In this document: one piece after another, positions 1-5,403 of the stretch
How the letters are laid out: every line of letters starts with the position of its first letter
How positions within the stretch are numbered: position 1 is the first letter of the stretch
Assembly (NCBI GenBank): GCA_029778965.1
Contig: JAKPBL010000178.1
Span: forward strand, 1 to 5,403
Length of the DNA: 5,403 nt
Reading direction: 5' to 3'
From: Bacteroidota bacterium
Lineage (GTDB): Bacteria; Bacteroidota; Bacteroidia; Chitinophagales; Chitinophagaceae
Notes under the pieces: model-generated
Told to the model about the DNA's origin: nothing
Database searches by the model: none
What the model saw: the letters and a program-made list of their open reading frames with translations, nothing else
Translations under genes and position numbers: made by a program

Positions 1-12
1 ACCCCTGCCCAC

Positions 13-849
13 TTATTTCAGCGAGGCGATCAGCTTCTCATTCAACACCACATAGTCGTCGTTCTTTGCCGCTTTCGCGAGCTCGATAGACTTCTTCGCA
101 GTGGTCATCGCGTCCTGCTTTTTACCCAGTTTTGCCTGGCAGCTTGCTTTCTGGTAGTAGATCCAGAAAGCAGTGGGATTTTGTTCAAGGGCTTTATCGA
201 ACCAGCCCAATGCCTTGTTCAGGTCTTTGCCGTTCTCCAGGTAATACGCAGCGGCAGCGGCATAAGGACGATTGTCTTTCGACATCAGGTCGTCTATCTG
301 CGCACTGATCTTGCTGTCAACATTTGCCGTAATGGGAACTACCACTACCGTGCGATCCCATAAAATATCCATTTCCATGCTGTTCGCTTTGATATTGTCG
401 AACGCAATCATAAACGATTCGATGGCAATGGGCATGGCCTGGGGCTTTACCTGGAAACGCACCTGGTCCATGTCTTGCTTATAAGCCGCGGGACTGGTCA
501 CGTCCAGTTGCCGGGAAATGATAACGGTCCACTCGTTCTCGCCGGGTATGGTCAGCAGCCCGTATTTACCTGCCGGTACCGGTTTCCCGCCTACTGTCAC
601 GTCTTCACCGAACGTGATGGTAGTGGCTCCGTTCGCGCCGGTACGCCATACTTTGCCGTAAGGCACCAGGTCGCCGAATATCTTCCGGCCTTTTATCGAG
701 GGACGTGAATAATTGACCTCTACTGTGGAAAGCGCAAATTCCTGTTTAAGCACCGCCGCGGGGCTGGGTGCAGGTGTGCGCAACGGCTGCGCCTGTAAAA
801 CGGTTAAAGAGCCGGCTAACAAGCAGGCAACCAGAAATGTCTTTTTCAT
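13..849 (-). CDS. DUF2911 domain-containing secreted protein with TPR-like C-terminus
   Basis: A 278-residue protein starting with ATG and ending with TAA. Residues 1-20 form a Sec signal peptide (KK, hydrophobic core, LQA before Q21), with no lipobox cysteine, so a periplasmic or exported location is expected. Residues about 29-170 match the DUF2911 family as I know it: 'VEVNYSRPSIKGRKIFGDL', then 'VPYGKVWRTGANGATTITF', then 'GGKPVPAGKYGLLTIPG'. Residues about 196-278 are alpha-helical and TPR-like ('KALGWFDKALEQNPTAFWIY', 'KKQDAMTTAKKSIELAKA'), an arrangement common in Bacteroidota DUF2911 proteins. The biochemical function of DUF2911 is not known to me. The gene lies 29 bases downstream of the anti-sigma gene on the same strand and may be the third gene of that operon, although a possible promoter element and a small hairpin sit in the gap. 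Family assignment is confident; any role in the signalling locus is inference. Confidence 0.9.
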   Translation of the reverse strand: MKKTFLVACLLAGSLTVLQAQPLRTPAPSPAAVLKQEFALSTVEVNYSRPSIKGRKIFGDLVPYGKVWRTGANGATTITFGEDVTVGGKPVPAGKYGLLTIPGENEWTVIISRQLDVTSPAAYKQDMDQVRFQVKPQAMPIAIESFMIAFDNIKANSMEMDILWDRTVVVVPITANVDSKISAQIDDLMSKDNRPYAAAAAYYLENGKDLNKALGWFDKALEQNPTAFWIYYQKASCQAKLGKKQDAMTTAKKSIELAKAAKNDDYVVLNEKLIASLK

Positions 850-850
850 A

Positions 851-869
851 TTTGGCTATTTGTGCCAAA
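851..869 (-). promoter_or_regulatory. Small hairpin abutting the DUF2911 start codon
   Basis: On the minus strand the sequence reads TTTGGC, a 7-base spacer ACAAATA, then GCCAAA, ending one base before the ATG at 849. The 6-bp stem is perfect. In an mRNA read through from the anti-sigma gene it would occupy the ribosome-landing area, so it could lower or condition translation of the DUF2911 protein. A 6-bp stem can easily arise by chance. The repeat is seen directly; the function is inferred. Confidence 0.3.
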
Positions 870-873
870 AATA
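866..873 (-). promoter_or_regulatory. Possible Bacteroidota -7 element (TATTTTTG) upstream of DUF2911 gene
   Basis: The minus strand reads TATTTTTG, an exact match to the TAnnTTTG -7 consensus of the main sigma factor in Bacteroidota. Transcription would begin around 858-860, leaving a leader of about ten bases before the ATG at 849. I find no TTTG or TTG at the expected -33 distance (19-21 bases upstream), where the sequence is the end of the anti-sigma coding region. This is only a half-supported promoter, but it allows the DUF2911 gene to be expressed independently of the sigma operon. Confidence 0.25.
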
Positions 874-878
874 ACCGT

Positions 879-2153
879 TTAGAATTGAACCGACGTACGT
901 ATGCGGATTCTTTTGCGCTTTCTGTTCTCCCAGGCGGGGCCGTTTTTGATAAGACGGATCGCTTCGGCATCGAGGGCGGGATGAAGGCTGCGCTCAATGC
1001 TGAAATCGCTCATCTCGCCCTTGCTGTTGATATTGAATTCCAACTCCACCGCTCCATGAAGCGTGCGGAGTGACGCCGGTACATGGGCTGAATCGCTGAG
1101 GTATTGATGAAAGCTGCTCCATCCGTTCACCGGAGCCGCAGTGGCTTTTTTCTTTTCCCTCCCATAGCCGACCACCACTACTTCATCAGGGGCATTTGTA
1201 CCGGGCATTAAATTAAAATTAATAATGGCGTTGCTGTCGGGGCCGGGCAGCTTTTTTGCCAACGACGCATACCCTGGCGCCGTTGCCGCCAATTCGGTTG
1301 TATCGGGCTGGGCCGGGTAGTTGATCTGGTATTCCCCTTTATCATTGGTGATGGCTGATACTTTTAGCCCCGACGCCTGGTTGCGCAATTGCATCTCCAC
1401 CCCCGGAACAGGCGCGGCATTTTCGTCGCGCACCACGCCGCGCACGGTGTTGGTGGCCGCTCTGCCAGGCGCACGGCTGCTGTTGCGATATACCGCTGCT
1501 TTATCTGCATCAATGCGCTGTTCTTCTCTTTCTTTTGCGACGGCACTGTTCATGTCTTCAGCCATTGCTGAAGCGTCGCTTGTTTTGGGAGCAGCGGGGG
1601 GAGCGGCCGCATCGCCCGGCGGGGCGGCTGACGACGGGGCAAAACCGGCTCCGGCAGGTTCCGGTTCATGCAGGCGGCCTTGGGCGGCGGCAGGTTTCTT
1701 TTCACCGAGGGCTATTGACGGCGCAGCAAGCGGCAGGCTGTCTGCCAGTCCCGGTACGTTGATAATAGCAGCCGTGTCTTTTGCAGCCGGGGCAAAGGTT
1801 ACCTCAGCCGATGAAAGATCGGGTTTCTGGGCGGCTTGCCAGCGCAGCCAGGCCAGGGTGCCGGCAGTCAGCAGCAGGCTTGCTGCAATAGCCGGTTTCC
1901 ACCAGGCCATGTATTTGCGTGCGGGAGCGGCGATGCGTTTTTCGAGCCTTGCCTTCAGTTCGCCGAGGTGGGCAGTGGCCGGTTGTTTTTCCGATTCCCA
2001 TTGCAGCCGGTAACCTTCCATGGCATCGGCCAGGAAGGGGTCTTCCAGCGCCGCTTTTTCGAGCGCATGCATGGCGCGGGCGTCGAGGCGGCCCTGCCAG
2101 TACGCTTCGATATCGGCGGCCGTATAGGCTTTATGGTCATTCGTCATCGCCAT
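879..2153 (-). CDS. Membrane-anchored anti-sigma-like protein with carboxypeptidase-regulatory and TonB C-terminal-like domains
   Basis: A 424-residue protein with several regions in order. Residues 1-80 are a cytoplasmic, charged, helical region ('DIEAYWQGRLDARAMHALEK', 'DPFLADAMEGY') typical of Bacteroidota anti-sigma proteins. There is no cysteine in the whole protein, so it is not a zinc-binding (ZAS) anti-sigma. One membrane helix lies at about 86-104. A Pro/Ala-rich linker covers about 143-200. A carboxypeptidase-regulatory-like beta domain covers about 236-316 ('VRGVVRDENAAPVPGVEM', 'TNDKGEYQI'). A SusC-like 'DEVVVVGYG' lies at 323-331. A TonB C-terminal-like domain covers about 365-424 ('GAVELEFNINSKGEMSDFSI', 'LDAEAIRLI'). 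It likely holds the upstream sigma factor inactive and senses something in the periplasm. The start overlaps the sigma stop by 17 bases (ATG at 2153; a second in-frame ATG at 2147 leaves 11), implying translational coupling. Anti-sigma function is inferred from the N-terminal region, topology and position; the domain calls are by eye. Confidence 0.85.
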   Translation of the reverse strand: MAMTNDHKAYTAADIEAYWQGRLDARAMHALEKAALEDPFLADAMEGYRLQWESEKQPATAHLGELKARLEKRIAAPARKYMAWWKPAIAASLLLTAGTLAWLRWQAAQKPDLSSAEVTFAPAAKDTAAIINVPGLADSLPLAAPSIALGEKKPAAAQGRLHEPEPAGAGFAPSSAAPPGDAAAPPAAPKTSDASAMAEDMNSAVAKEREEQRIDADKAAVYRNSSRAPGRAATNTVRGVVRDENAAPVPGVEMQLRNQASGLKVSAITNDKGEYQINYPAQPDTTELAATAPGYASLAKKLPGPDSNAIINFNLMPGTNAPDEVVVVGYGREKKKATAAPVNGWSSFHQYLSDSAHVPASLRTLHGAVELEFNINSKGEMSDFSIERSLHPALDAEAIRLIKNGPAWENRKRKRIRIRTSVQF

Positions 2154-2721
2154 CGCTGTTTTTTTCCATACAGATTTTCAGGTTCCTCCTGCCATTCTGG
2201 ATCAGGCTGCGTACCCTGTTCCATTCTATCCCGGTTTCAGCCACAATTTCGTGATAGCTTTTCTCCCGGAGATAGAACAGACTGACCGCCTGCTTTTGTT
2301 CGTCCTGCAGGCTGTCTATGCATTTTTCCAGTACCAGCAATTTTTTCTCCTGCTGCCGTTTGCCATTCAGATGCATCGTTTCGTCCGATTGCATAAGCGT
2401 TTCAGGCAGCGCCACCGTCGCTCCTTTTTTCCGGCTGCGCAATTGCATAAGGCAATGGTTCTTCGCCAACGTGTACAGCCAGCTTTTGAAATAGACCACT
2501 TCGTGCTGCCGCAGCTTTACCACCAGTTGCTCGAATACCTGCATCACGGCATCGCGGGCCTCTTCGCTGTTTTCGAGGTATTTCATGCATACGCCGAAAA
2601 CCAGGTCCATATACCGGGCATACAACTGCCCCAGCAGCTTCAGATCGCCCGAGGCATGATATGCCCCGGCGAGTGATTCGTCGCTGGCGTCGCCGGCTGG
2701 TATGGAACGAAGAAAGGCCAT
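2137..2721 (-). CDS. ECF-type RNA polymerase sigma factor
   Basis: A 194-residue sigma-70-family protein of usual ECF size. Region 2 spans about residues 26-98 ('LYARYMDLVFGVCMKYLENS', 'EEARDAVMQVFEQL', 'FKSWLYTLAKNHCLMQLR'), for core binding and -10 recognition. A linker follows at 99-127. Region 4 spans about 128-185 ('CIDSLQDEQKQAVSLFYL', then the helix-turn-helix 'SYHEIVAETGIEWNRVRSLI' and 'QNGRRNLK'), for -35 recognition. There is no region 1 or 3, as expected for ECF sigmas. I chose ATG at 2721; an in-frame TTG at 2739 would add six residues (MYLSCQ) without extending the conserved part. The end overlaps the anti-sigma start, so the pair is almost certainly co-transcribed and coupled. 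Targets probably include its own operon and perhaps the divergent VWA gene, as is common for ECF sigmas, but no promoter evidence here proves it. Confidence 0.93.
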   Translation of the reverse strand: MAFLRSIPAGDASDESLAGAYHASGDLKLLGQLYARYMDLVFGVCMKYLENSEEARDAVMQVFEQLVVKLRQHEVVYFKSWLYTLAKNHCLMQLRSRKKGATVALPETLMQSDETMHLNGKRQQEKKLLVLEKCIDSLQDEQKQAVSLFYLREKSYHEIVAETGIEWNRVRSLIQNGRRNLKICMEKNSDGDDE

Positions 2722-2815
2722 TTGACAGGAAAGATACAATCCCTACGCGGCAAAAATTTTTTTAGCAGGCATGTGTAATGCCGGCCGCGGCGGCATCTAC
2801 CAGCAAAACTCAGTT
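2722..2815. promoter_or_regulatory. Divergent control region between sigma factor and VWA genes
   Basis: This 94-bp stretch separates two divergently read starts (minus-strand ATG at 2721, plus-strand ATG at 2816), so both promoters probably lie here or run into the coding ends. An AAAAATTTTTTT tract at 2752-2763 may bend or ease melting of the DNA. On the minus strand TATCTTTC (2729-2736) resembles the Bacteroidota -7 element apart from its last base, but no well-spaced -33 element accompanies it and it would leave a very short leader. I see no full TAnnTTTG match toward the VWA gene, which would fit dependence on an alternative sigma factor; that is inference. Confidence 0.5.
2768..2796. 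repeat. Three interlocking GGCAT/ATGCC half-sites
   Basis: GGCAT at 2768-2772, ATGCCG at 2778-2783 and CGGCAT at 2791-2796 form two overlapping inverted repeats sharing the middle arm: GGCAT-5 nt-ATGCC, and ATGCCG-7 nt-CGGCAT. The second is centred near a CCGCGG palindrome (2785-2790). In DNA this could be an operator with repeated half-sites. In the VWA leader RNA the middle arm could pair with either flank, giving mutually exclusive hairpins. The arms are short (5-6 bp), so chance is possible. If translation began at ATG 2771, this would instead be coding sequence. Confidence 0.35.
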
Positions 2816-4756
2816 ATGCAAACCAGAAAAAAAATAGCTATATGCCTGGCGCTTGCCGCCGCGTTCGCCGGCCTGGCCGGTACGCATCCCCGCCCTGAGC
2901 AGGTCATCGAAGGATTTGTTAAAGATAAAGCCAGCCTGCAGCCGCTGGCCGGAGCGGTCATAACGGAGATGGGTACCCGCAATGCAGCCACGTCGGATAC
3001 GACCGGTTATTTCAGTATCCGGCTAAAAGGCGCCAAACCGAAGCTGGAGGTGAGCCTGGCAGGGTACAAGAAAAGCAAAATTGCCCCCGGCAATAAGCCG
3101 CTGGAAGTACTGCTGGAAGCCCTGGCGGCCGATGACCTGGAGGAAGTGGTAGTGACAGATTATGGCGTCGCCCGTGAGGCAGATATCGCAAATTCCCTGT
3201 CGGGCCGGGCCGCAGGGGTGCAAATAACAAGCGCTGCAAAACGGGCGCTGCCGGGTCAGCCCGCGCCCCGCTATGCAGAACTTTATCATCAGCAGGAGCA
3301 AAGGCATCGCGACAAATCCGCTGATTTCAATACCGAAGGATATGCCGCTTTCTCGGAAAACAGATTCATGGAAGCAGCCGGTAACCCGCTTTCCACTTTC
3401 TCCGTTGATGTTGACGCCGCTTCTTACGGCAACCTCCGTCGCTTTCTCAACAACGGGCAACTGCCGCCGGCGGGTGTGGTAAGGTCGGAAGAGCTGATCA
3501 ATTATTTCAGCTACCGCTATCAGGGGCCGGCAGACGAACATCCCTTTGCCGTGCATACCAGCCTGTTTGAGTGTCCCTGGAACAACCAGCACCAGTTGGT
3601 GTCGATCGGACTGCAGGGTAAGAGAATACCGGTTGATAACCTGCCGCCCGCGAACCTGGTGTTCCTGATCGATGTATCGGGCTCTATGATGGACGAGAAC
3701 AAGTTGCCGCTGGTGAAGTCATCGCTGAAGCTGCTTACCGACCAGTTGCGGGAGCAGGATCGTGTAACGCTGGTAACCTATGCAGGCAGCGCCGGCCTGG
3801 TGCTGCCGCCCACTTCCGGCGCACAGAAAGCACGCATCGTGCATGCCATCGACCAACTGGAAGCAGGTGGCTCCACCGCTGGTGGTGCAGGGATCAGCCT
3901 TGCGTATAAGCTCGCCCGTGAAAACTTTCGCCAGAACGGCAACAACCGCGTTATACTTTGCACCGACGGTGATTTCAACGTGGGGGAAAGCAGTGACGCC
4001 GCCATGGAAAAGCTGATTGAAAAAGAAAGAGCATCAGGTGTATTCCTGACCGTGCTGGGATACGGCATGGGCAATTACCAGGATGCCAAAATGCAGGTGT
4101 TGGCGGAGAAGGGAAACGGCAACCATGCCTATATCGACGGTATCGGCGAAGCCCGCAAGGTGCTGGTAAATGAATTCGGCGGTACGCTGTTCACCATTGC
4201 CAAAGATGTAAAGCTGCAGATTGAATTCAATCCCGCGCAGGTGCAGGCCTATCGGCTGATCGGTTATGAAAGCCGCCTGCTGGCCAAGGAAGATTTCAAC
4301 AACGACCGGAAAGATGCGGGCGATATGGGCAGCGGGCACACCGTGACCGCGCTCTATGAAATCATTCCGGTGGGTGTTGAAAACCCGTTCGCAGAAAAAG
4401 TAGATGAGCTGAAATACAGCCGGCCGGCCGGAGCCGCCATGAACAGCAAAGAAGTAATGACGATCAAACTGCGGTACAAGCAGCCCGATGGCGAGAAAAG
4501 CAGTTTGCTCTCCACTACGCTTTCCACCGGCGACTACAAACGGTTTAATGAAGCAGATGAAAACGCACGTTTTGCGAGCGCCGTGGCGGCCTGGGGCATG
4601 CTGCTGAACCATTCGGCTTTTGTGCAAAACGCCAGCTATCGCCAGGTGCTGTCCATTGCCGGTAATGCCATCGGCAATGACAAAGAAGGTTACCGGAAAG
4701 AATTCATCGAGCTGGTAAAGAAGTCGGAAACGCTGGCCGATATGGCGAAAGACTGA
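2816..4756 (+). CDS. Secreted YfbK-type von Willebrand factor A protein with N-terminal SusC-like regulatory module
   Basis: 646 residues from ATG at 2816, chosen because it places a clean signal peptide (MQTRKK plus a hydrophobic stretch to about residue 22) at the N-terminus; the in-frame ATG at 2771 would prepend 15 unrelated residues. No lipobox is seen. Domains: carboxypeptidase-regulatory-like about 29-100 ('VIEGFVKD', 'TSDTTGYFSIRL'); a SusC-like segment 'LEEVVVTDYG' at 108-117 and 'LSGRAAGVQIT' at 128-138; a variable linker to about 175; the VWA-associated N-terminal domain about 185-265 ('NPLSTFSVDVDAASYGNLRR', 'PWN'); a VWA domain about 279-455 with an intact MIDAS (D286, S288, S290 of DVSGS; T354; D384 in 'CTDGDFNVG'); and a DUF3520-like C-terminus about 456-640 ('EFGGTLFTIAKDVKLQIEF'). 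This is the architecture of E. coli YfbK-type proteins plus an added N-terminal module. A metal-dependent protein-binding role in the periplasm or at the surface is likely; the ligand is unknown. It is divergent from the ECF sigma gene, suggesting shared control. Confidence 0.93.
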   Translation: MQTRKKIAICLALAAAFAGLAGTHPRPEQVIEGFVKDKASLQPLAGAVITEMGTRNAATSDTTGYFSIRLKGAKPKLEVSLAGYKKSKIAPGNKPLEVLLEALAADDLEEVVVTDYGVAREADIANSLSGRAAGVQITSAAKRALPGQPAPRYAELYHQQEQRHRDKSADFNTEGYAAFSENRFMEAAGNPLSTFSVDVDAASYGNLRRFLNNGQLPPAGVVRSEELINYFSYRYQGPADEHPFAVHTSLFECPWNNQHQLVSIGLQGKRIPVDNLPPANLVFLIDVSGSMMDENKLPLVKSSLKLLTDQLREQDRVTLVTYAGSAGLVLPPTSGAQKARIVHAIDQLEAGGSTAGGAGISLAYKLARENFRQNGNNRVILCTDGDFNVGESSDAAMEKLIEKERASGVFLTVLGYGMGNYQDAKMQVLAEKGNGNHAYIDGIGEARKVLVNEFGGTLFTIAKDVKLQIEFNPAQVQAYRLIGYESRLLAKEDFNNDRKDAGDMGSGHTVTALYEIIPVGVENPFAEKVDELKYSRPAGAAMNSKEVMTIKLRYKQPDGEKSSLLSTTLSTGDYKRFNEADENARFASAVAAWGMLLNHSAFVQNASYRQVLSIAGNAIGNDKEGYRKEFIELVKKSETLADMAKD

Positions 4757-4762
4757 TGATGC

Positions 4763-4798
4763 GCTTTTCCCGGTGGCCAACCGGCCGCCGGGAAAAGC
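4763..4798. terminator. Strong stem-loop between convergent genes, possibly bidirectional terminator
   Basis: GCTTTTCCCGG (4763-4773) is perfectly complementary to CCGGGAAAAGC (4788-4798). Inside, GGCC (4775-4778) pairs with GGCC (4783-4786) around an AACC loop. Position 4774 with 4787 is a U-G wobble in plus-strand RNA but an A-C mismatch in minus-strand RNA, so the VWA transcript gets the better 16-bp stem. It fills the gap between the VWA stop (4756) and the DUF4256 stop (4799-4801), where a terminator is expected. It has no downstream U-tract on either strand, and its T-run is on the 5' arm rather than the 3' side, so it is not a textbook intrinsic terminator. It may instead protect or define 3' ends. 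Confidence 0.65.
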
Positions 4799-5362
4799 TT
4801 ATACCCGGAGGCAGCCCCTGAAACCGCGGGCCGCATAATAAGAGTCGGCGCCATTGTGATAGGTGAAAACCGTATTGTACCGGCGGTCGCAGAACAAGGC
4901 GCCACCCAGTTTACGAATAGGGGCGGGCGTCTCTATCCAACTGGAGGTTTTGGTATCGAAAGCGCCGAGCGACTGCAACAATCGGTACTGTTCTTCGGTC
5001 AGCAATTCAATGCCCATGCTCGCTGCCATGGTTTGTGCATCGTTGGCGGGCTTGTGCTCTTTGCGGGCATCCAGTGCCGCGCGGTCGTAACAAATGCTGC
5101 GGCGGCCTTTGGGCGTTTCAGGTGCGCAATCGAAGAAAATGAACTGCTTATTTTTTTCATCGAACCCGATGACATCGGGCTCGCCGCCGGTGCTTTCCAT
5201 TTCATAGAGCGACCAGCATTTGTCTGCATCGGCTGCCAGCTTTTTCTGCACGGAAGCCCACTCGATACCGTTATGCCGTTGCTTGTTTTTTTCAAAGCGC
5301 TGTTGCAGGATGGTTATGATTTCCTGCTGCTGAAGATCAGTGAGGTTCTTTTTGGCAGCCAT
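4799..5362 (-). CDS. DUF4256 domain-containing protein
   Basis: A 187-residue protein covered over nearly its whole length by the conserved pattern I know as DUF4256: 'STGGEPDVIG' at 57-66, 'FDCAPETPKGRRSICYDR' at 77-94, 'RKEHKP' at 100-105, 'GIELLTEEQY' at 117-126, 'GAFDTKTSSWIETP' at 133-146, 'IRKLGGALFCDRRYNTVF' at 149-166 and 'YHNGADSYYAARGFRG' at 168-183. It has no signal peptide or membrane segment, so it is probably cytoplasmic. The length is normal for the family and the motifs are intact, so it looks functional, but no activity is known to me. The ATG at 5362 gives a standard N-terminus. The gene converges on the VWA gene, with its TAA stop touching the stem-loop, and shares no promoter with the signalling locus, so a functional link is not supported. 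Its promoter is only partly in the window; the 41 bases upstream show no clear element. Confidence 0.92.
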   Translation of the reverse strand: MAAKKNLTDLQQQEIITILQQRFEKNKQRHNGIEWASVQKKLAADADKCWSLYEMESTGGEPDVIGFDEKNKQFIFFDCAPETPKGRRSICYDRAALDARKEHKPANDAQTMAASMGIELLTEEQYRLLQSLGAFDTKTSSWIETPAPIRKLGGALFCDRRYNTVFTYHNGADSYYAARGFRGCLRV

Positions 5363-5403
5363 GCCTTCTTTTTTGTTGGTTGGTTATAGCTTCTTAAAAG
5401 CAG

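Noticed and set aside
893..900. ACGTACGT palindrome near the end of the anti-sigma gene
   Set aside because: It is a single 8-bp palindrome inside codons for the C-terminal residues, with no partner copy; likely chance.
1321..2013. Long plus-strand open frame (230 codons) opposite the anti-sigma gene
   Set aside because: It mirrors the GC-rich Pro/Ala/Arg coding of the anti-sigma gene; its Ala/Ser/Arg-rich product has no recognisable motif, and the minus-strand frame has clear domains.
2722..2739. TTG start adding six residues to the sigma factor
   Set aside because: The added residues are outside any conserved sigma region and an ATG exists at 2721; TTG starts are uncommon.
2722..2740. TTGACA and TACAAT resembling a classical sigma-70 promoter
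   Set aside because: They are separated by only 7 bases instead of about 17, and the E. coli consensus is not the one used in Bacteroidota.
2771..2815. Upstream ATG adding 15 residues to the VWA protein
   Set aside because: It would place non-signal-like residues ahead of a well-formed signal peptide; the ATG at 2816 fits secretion better.
4034..4780. Long minus-strand open frame (248 codons) opposite the VWA gene
   Set aside because: It is antisense to the conserved VWA and DUF3520 domains, runs through the intergenic stem-loop, and encodes no recognisable domain.
5364..5369. AGAAGG (minus strand) as a Shine-Dalgarno sequence for the DUF4256 gene
   Set aside because: It lies only one base from the ATG, too close for a working site, and Bacteroidota rarely use such sites.
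4856..5389. Plus-strand open frame (177 codons) opposite the DUF4256 gene
   Set aside because: The opposite strand is conserved over its whole length as DUF4256; this frame is its shadow.

Overview
The window looks like chromosomal DNA from a fairly GC-rich member of the Bacteroidota, most likely the Chitinophagaceae or a relative. The reasons are: two proteins carry the carboxypeptidase-regulatory-like domain plus 'EVVV..YG' segment typical of SusC-type receptors; a DUF2911 protein is present; the ECF sigma factor has the region-4 helix 'IEWNRVRSLIQNGRRNLK'; and start codons lack convincing Shine-Dalgarno sequences. The taxon is inferred from protein style, not from a marker gene. There are no RNA genes, insertion sequences, CRISPR arrays or prophage signs, and no gene-free stretch over 300 bases.

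Layout, left to right. A minus-strand block reads leftward from about 2721 to 13. It holds an ECF sigma factor (2721-2137), a membrane-anchored anti-sigma-like protein whose start overlaps the sigma stop by 17 bases (2153-879), and, 29 bases later, a secreted DUF2911 protein with a TPR-like tail (849-13). A 94-bp divergent intergenic region (2722-2815) follows, with an A/T tract and three interlocking GGCAT/ATGCC half-sites. On the plus strand is a large secreted von Willebrand factor A protein of the YfbK type (2816-4756). Its 3' end converges on a minus-strand DUF4256 protein (5362-4799). The 42-bp gap between their stop codons contains a 16-bp stem-loop.

How the genes may work together. 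The sigma/anti-sigma pair and the divergent VWA gene look like one extracytoplasmic signalling locus. The anti-sigma protein has a cytoplasmic N-terminal region, one membrane helix, a Pro/Ala-rich linker, a carboxypeptidase-regulatory-like domain, a SusC-like 'DEVVVVGYG' segment and a TonB C-terminal-like domain. The VWA protein carries the same regulatory domain plus 'EEVVVTDYG' and a shortened plug-like 'LSGRAAGVQIT', joined to a MIDAS-containing VWA domain and a DUF3520 tail. So two non-receptor proteins facing each other across one control region share a module normally found at the N-terminus of TonB-dependent outer-membrane receptors. That shared module is the most interesting thing here. 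A physical or regulatory link between the two is inference. The DUF4256 gene is probably unrelated to the locus.
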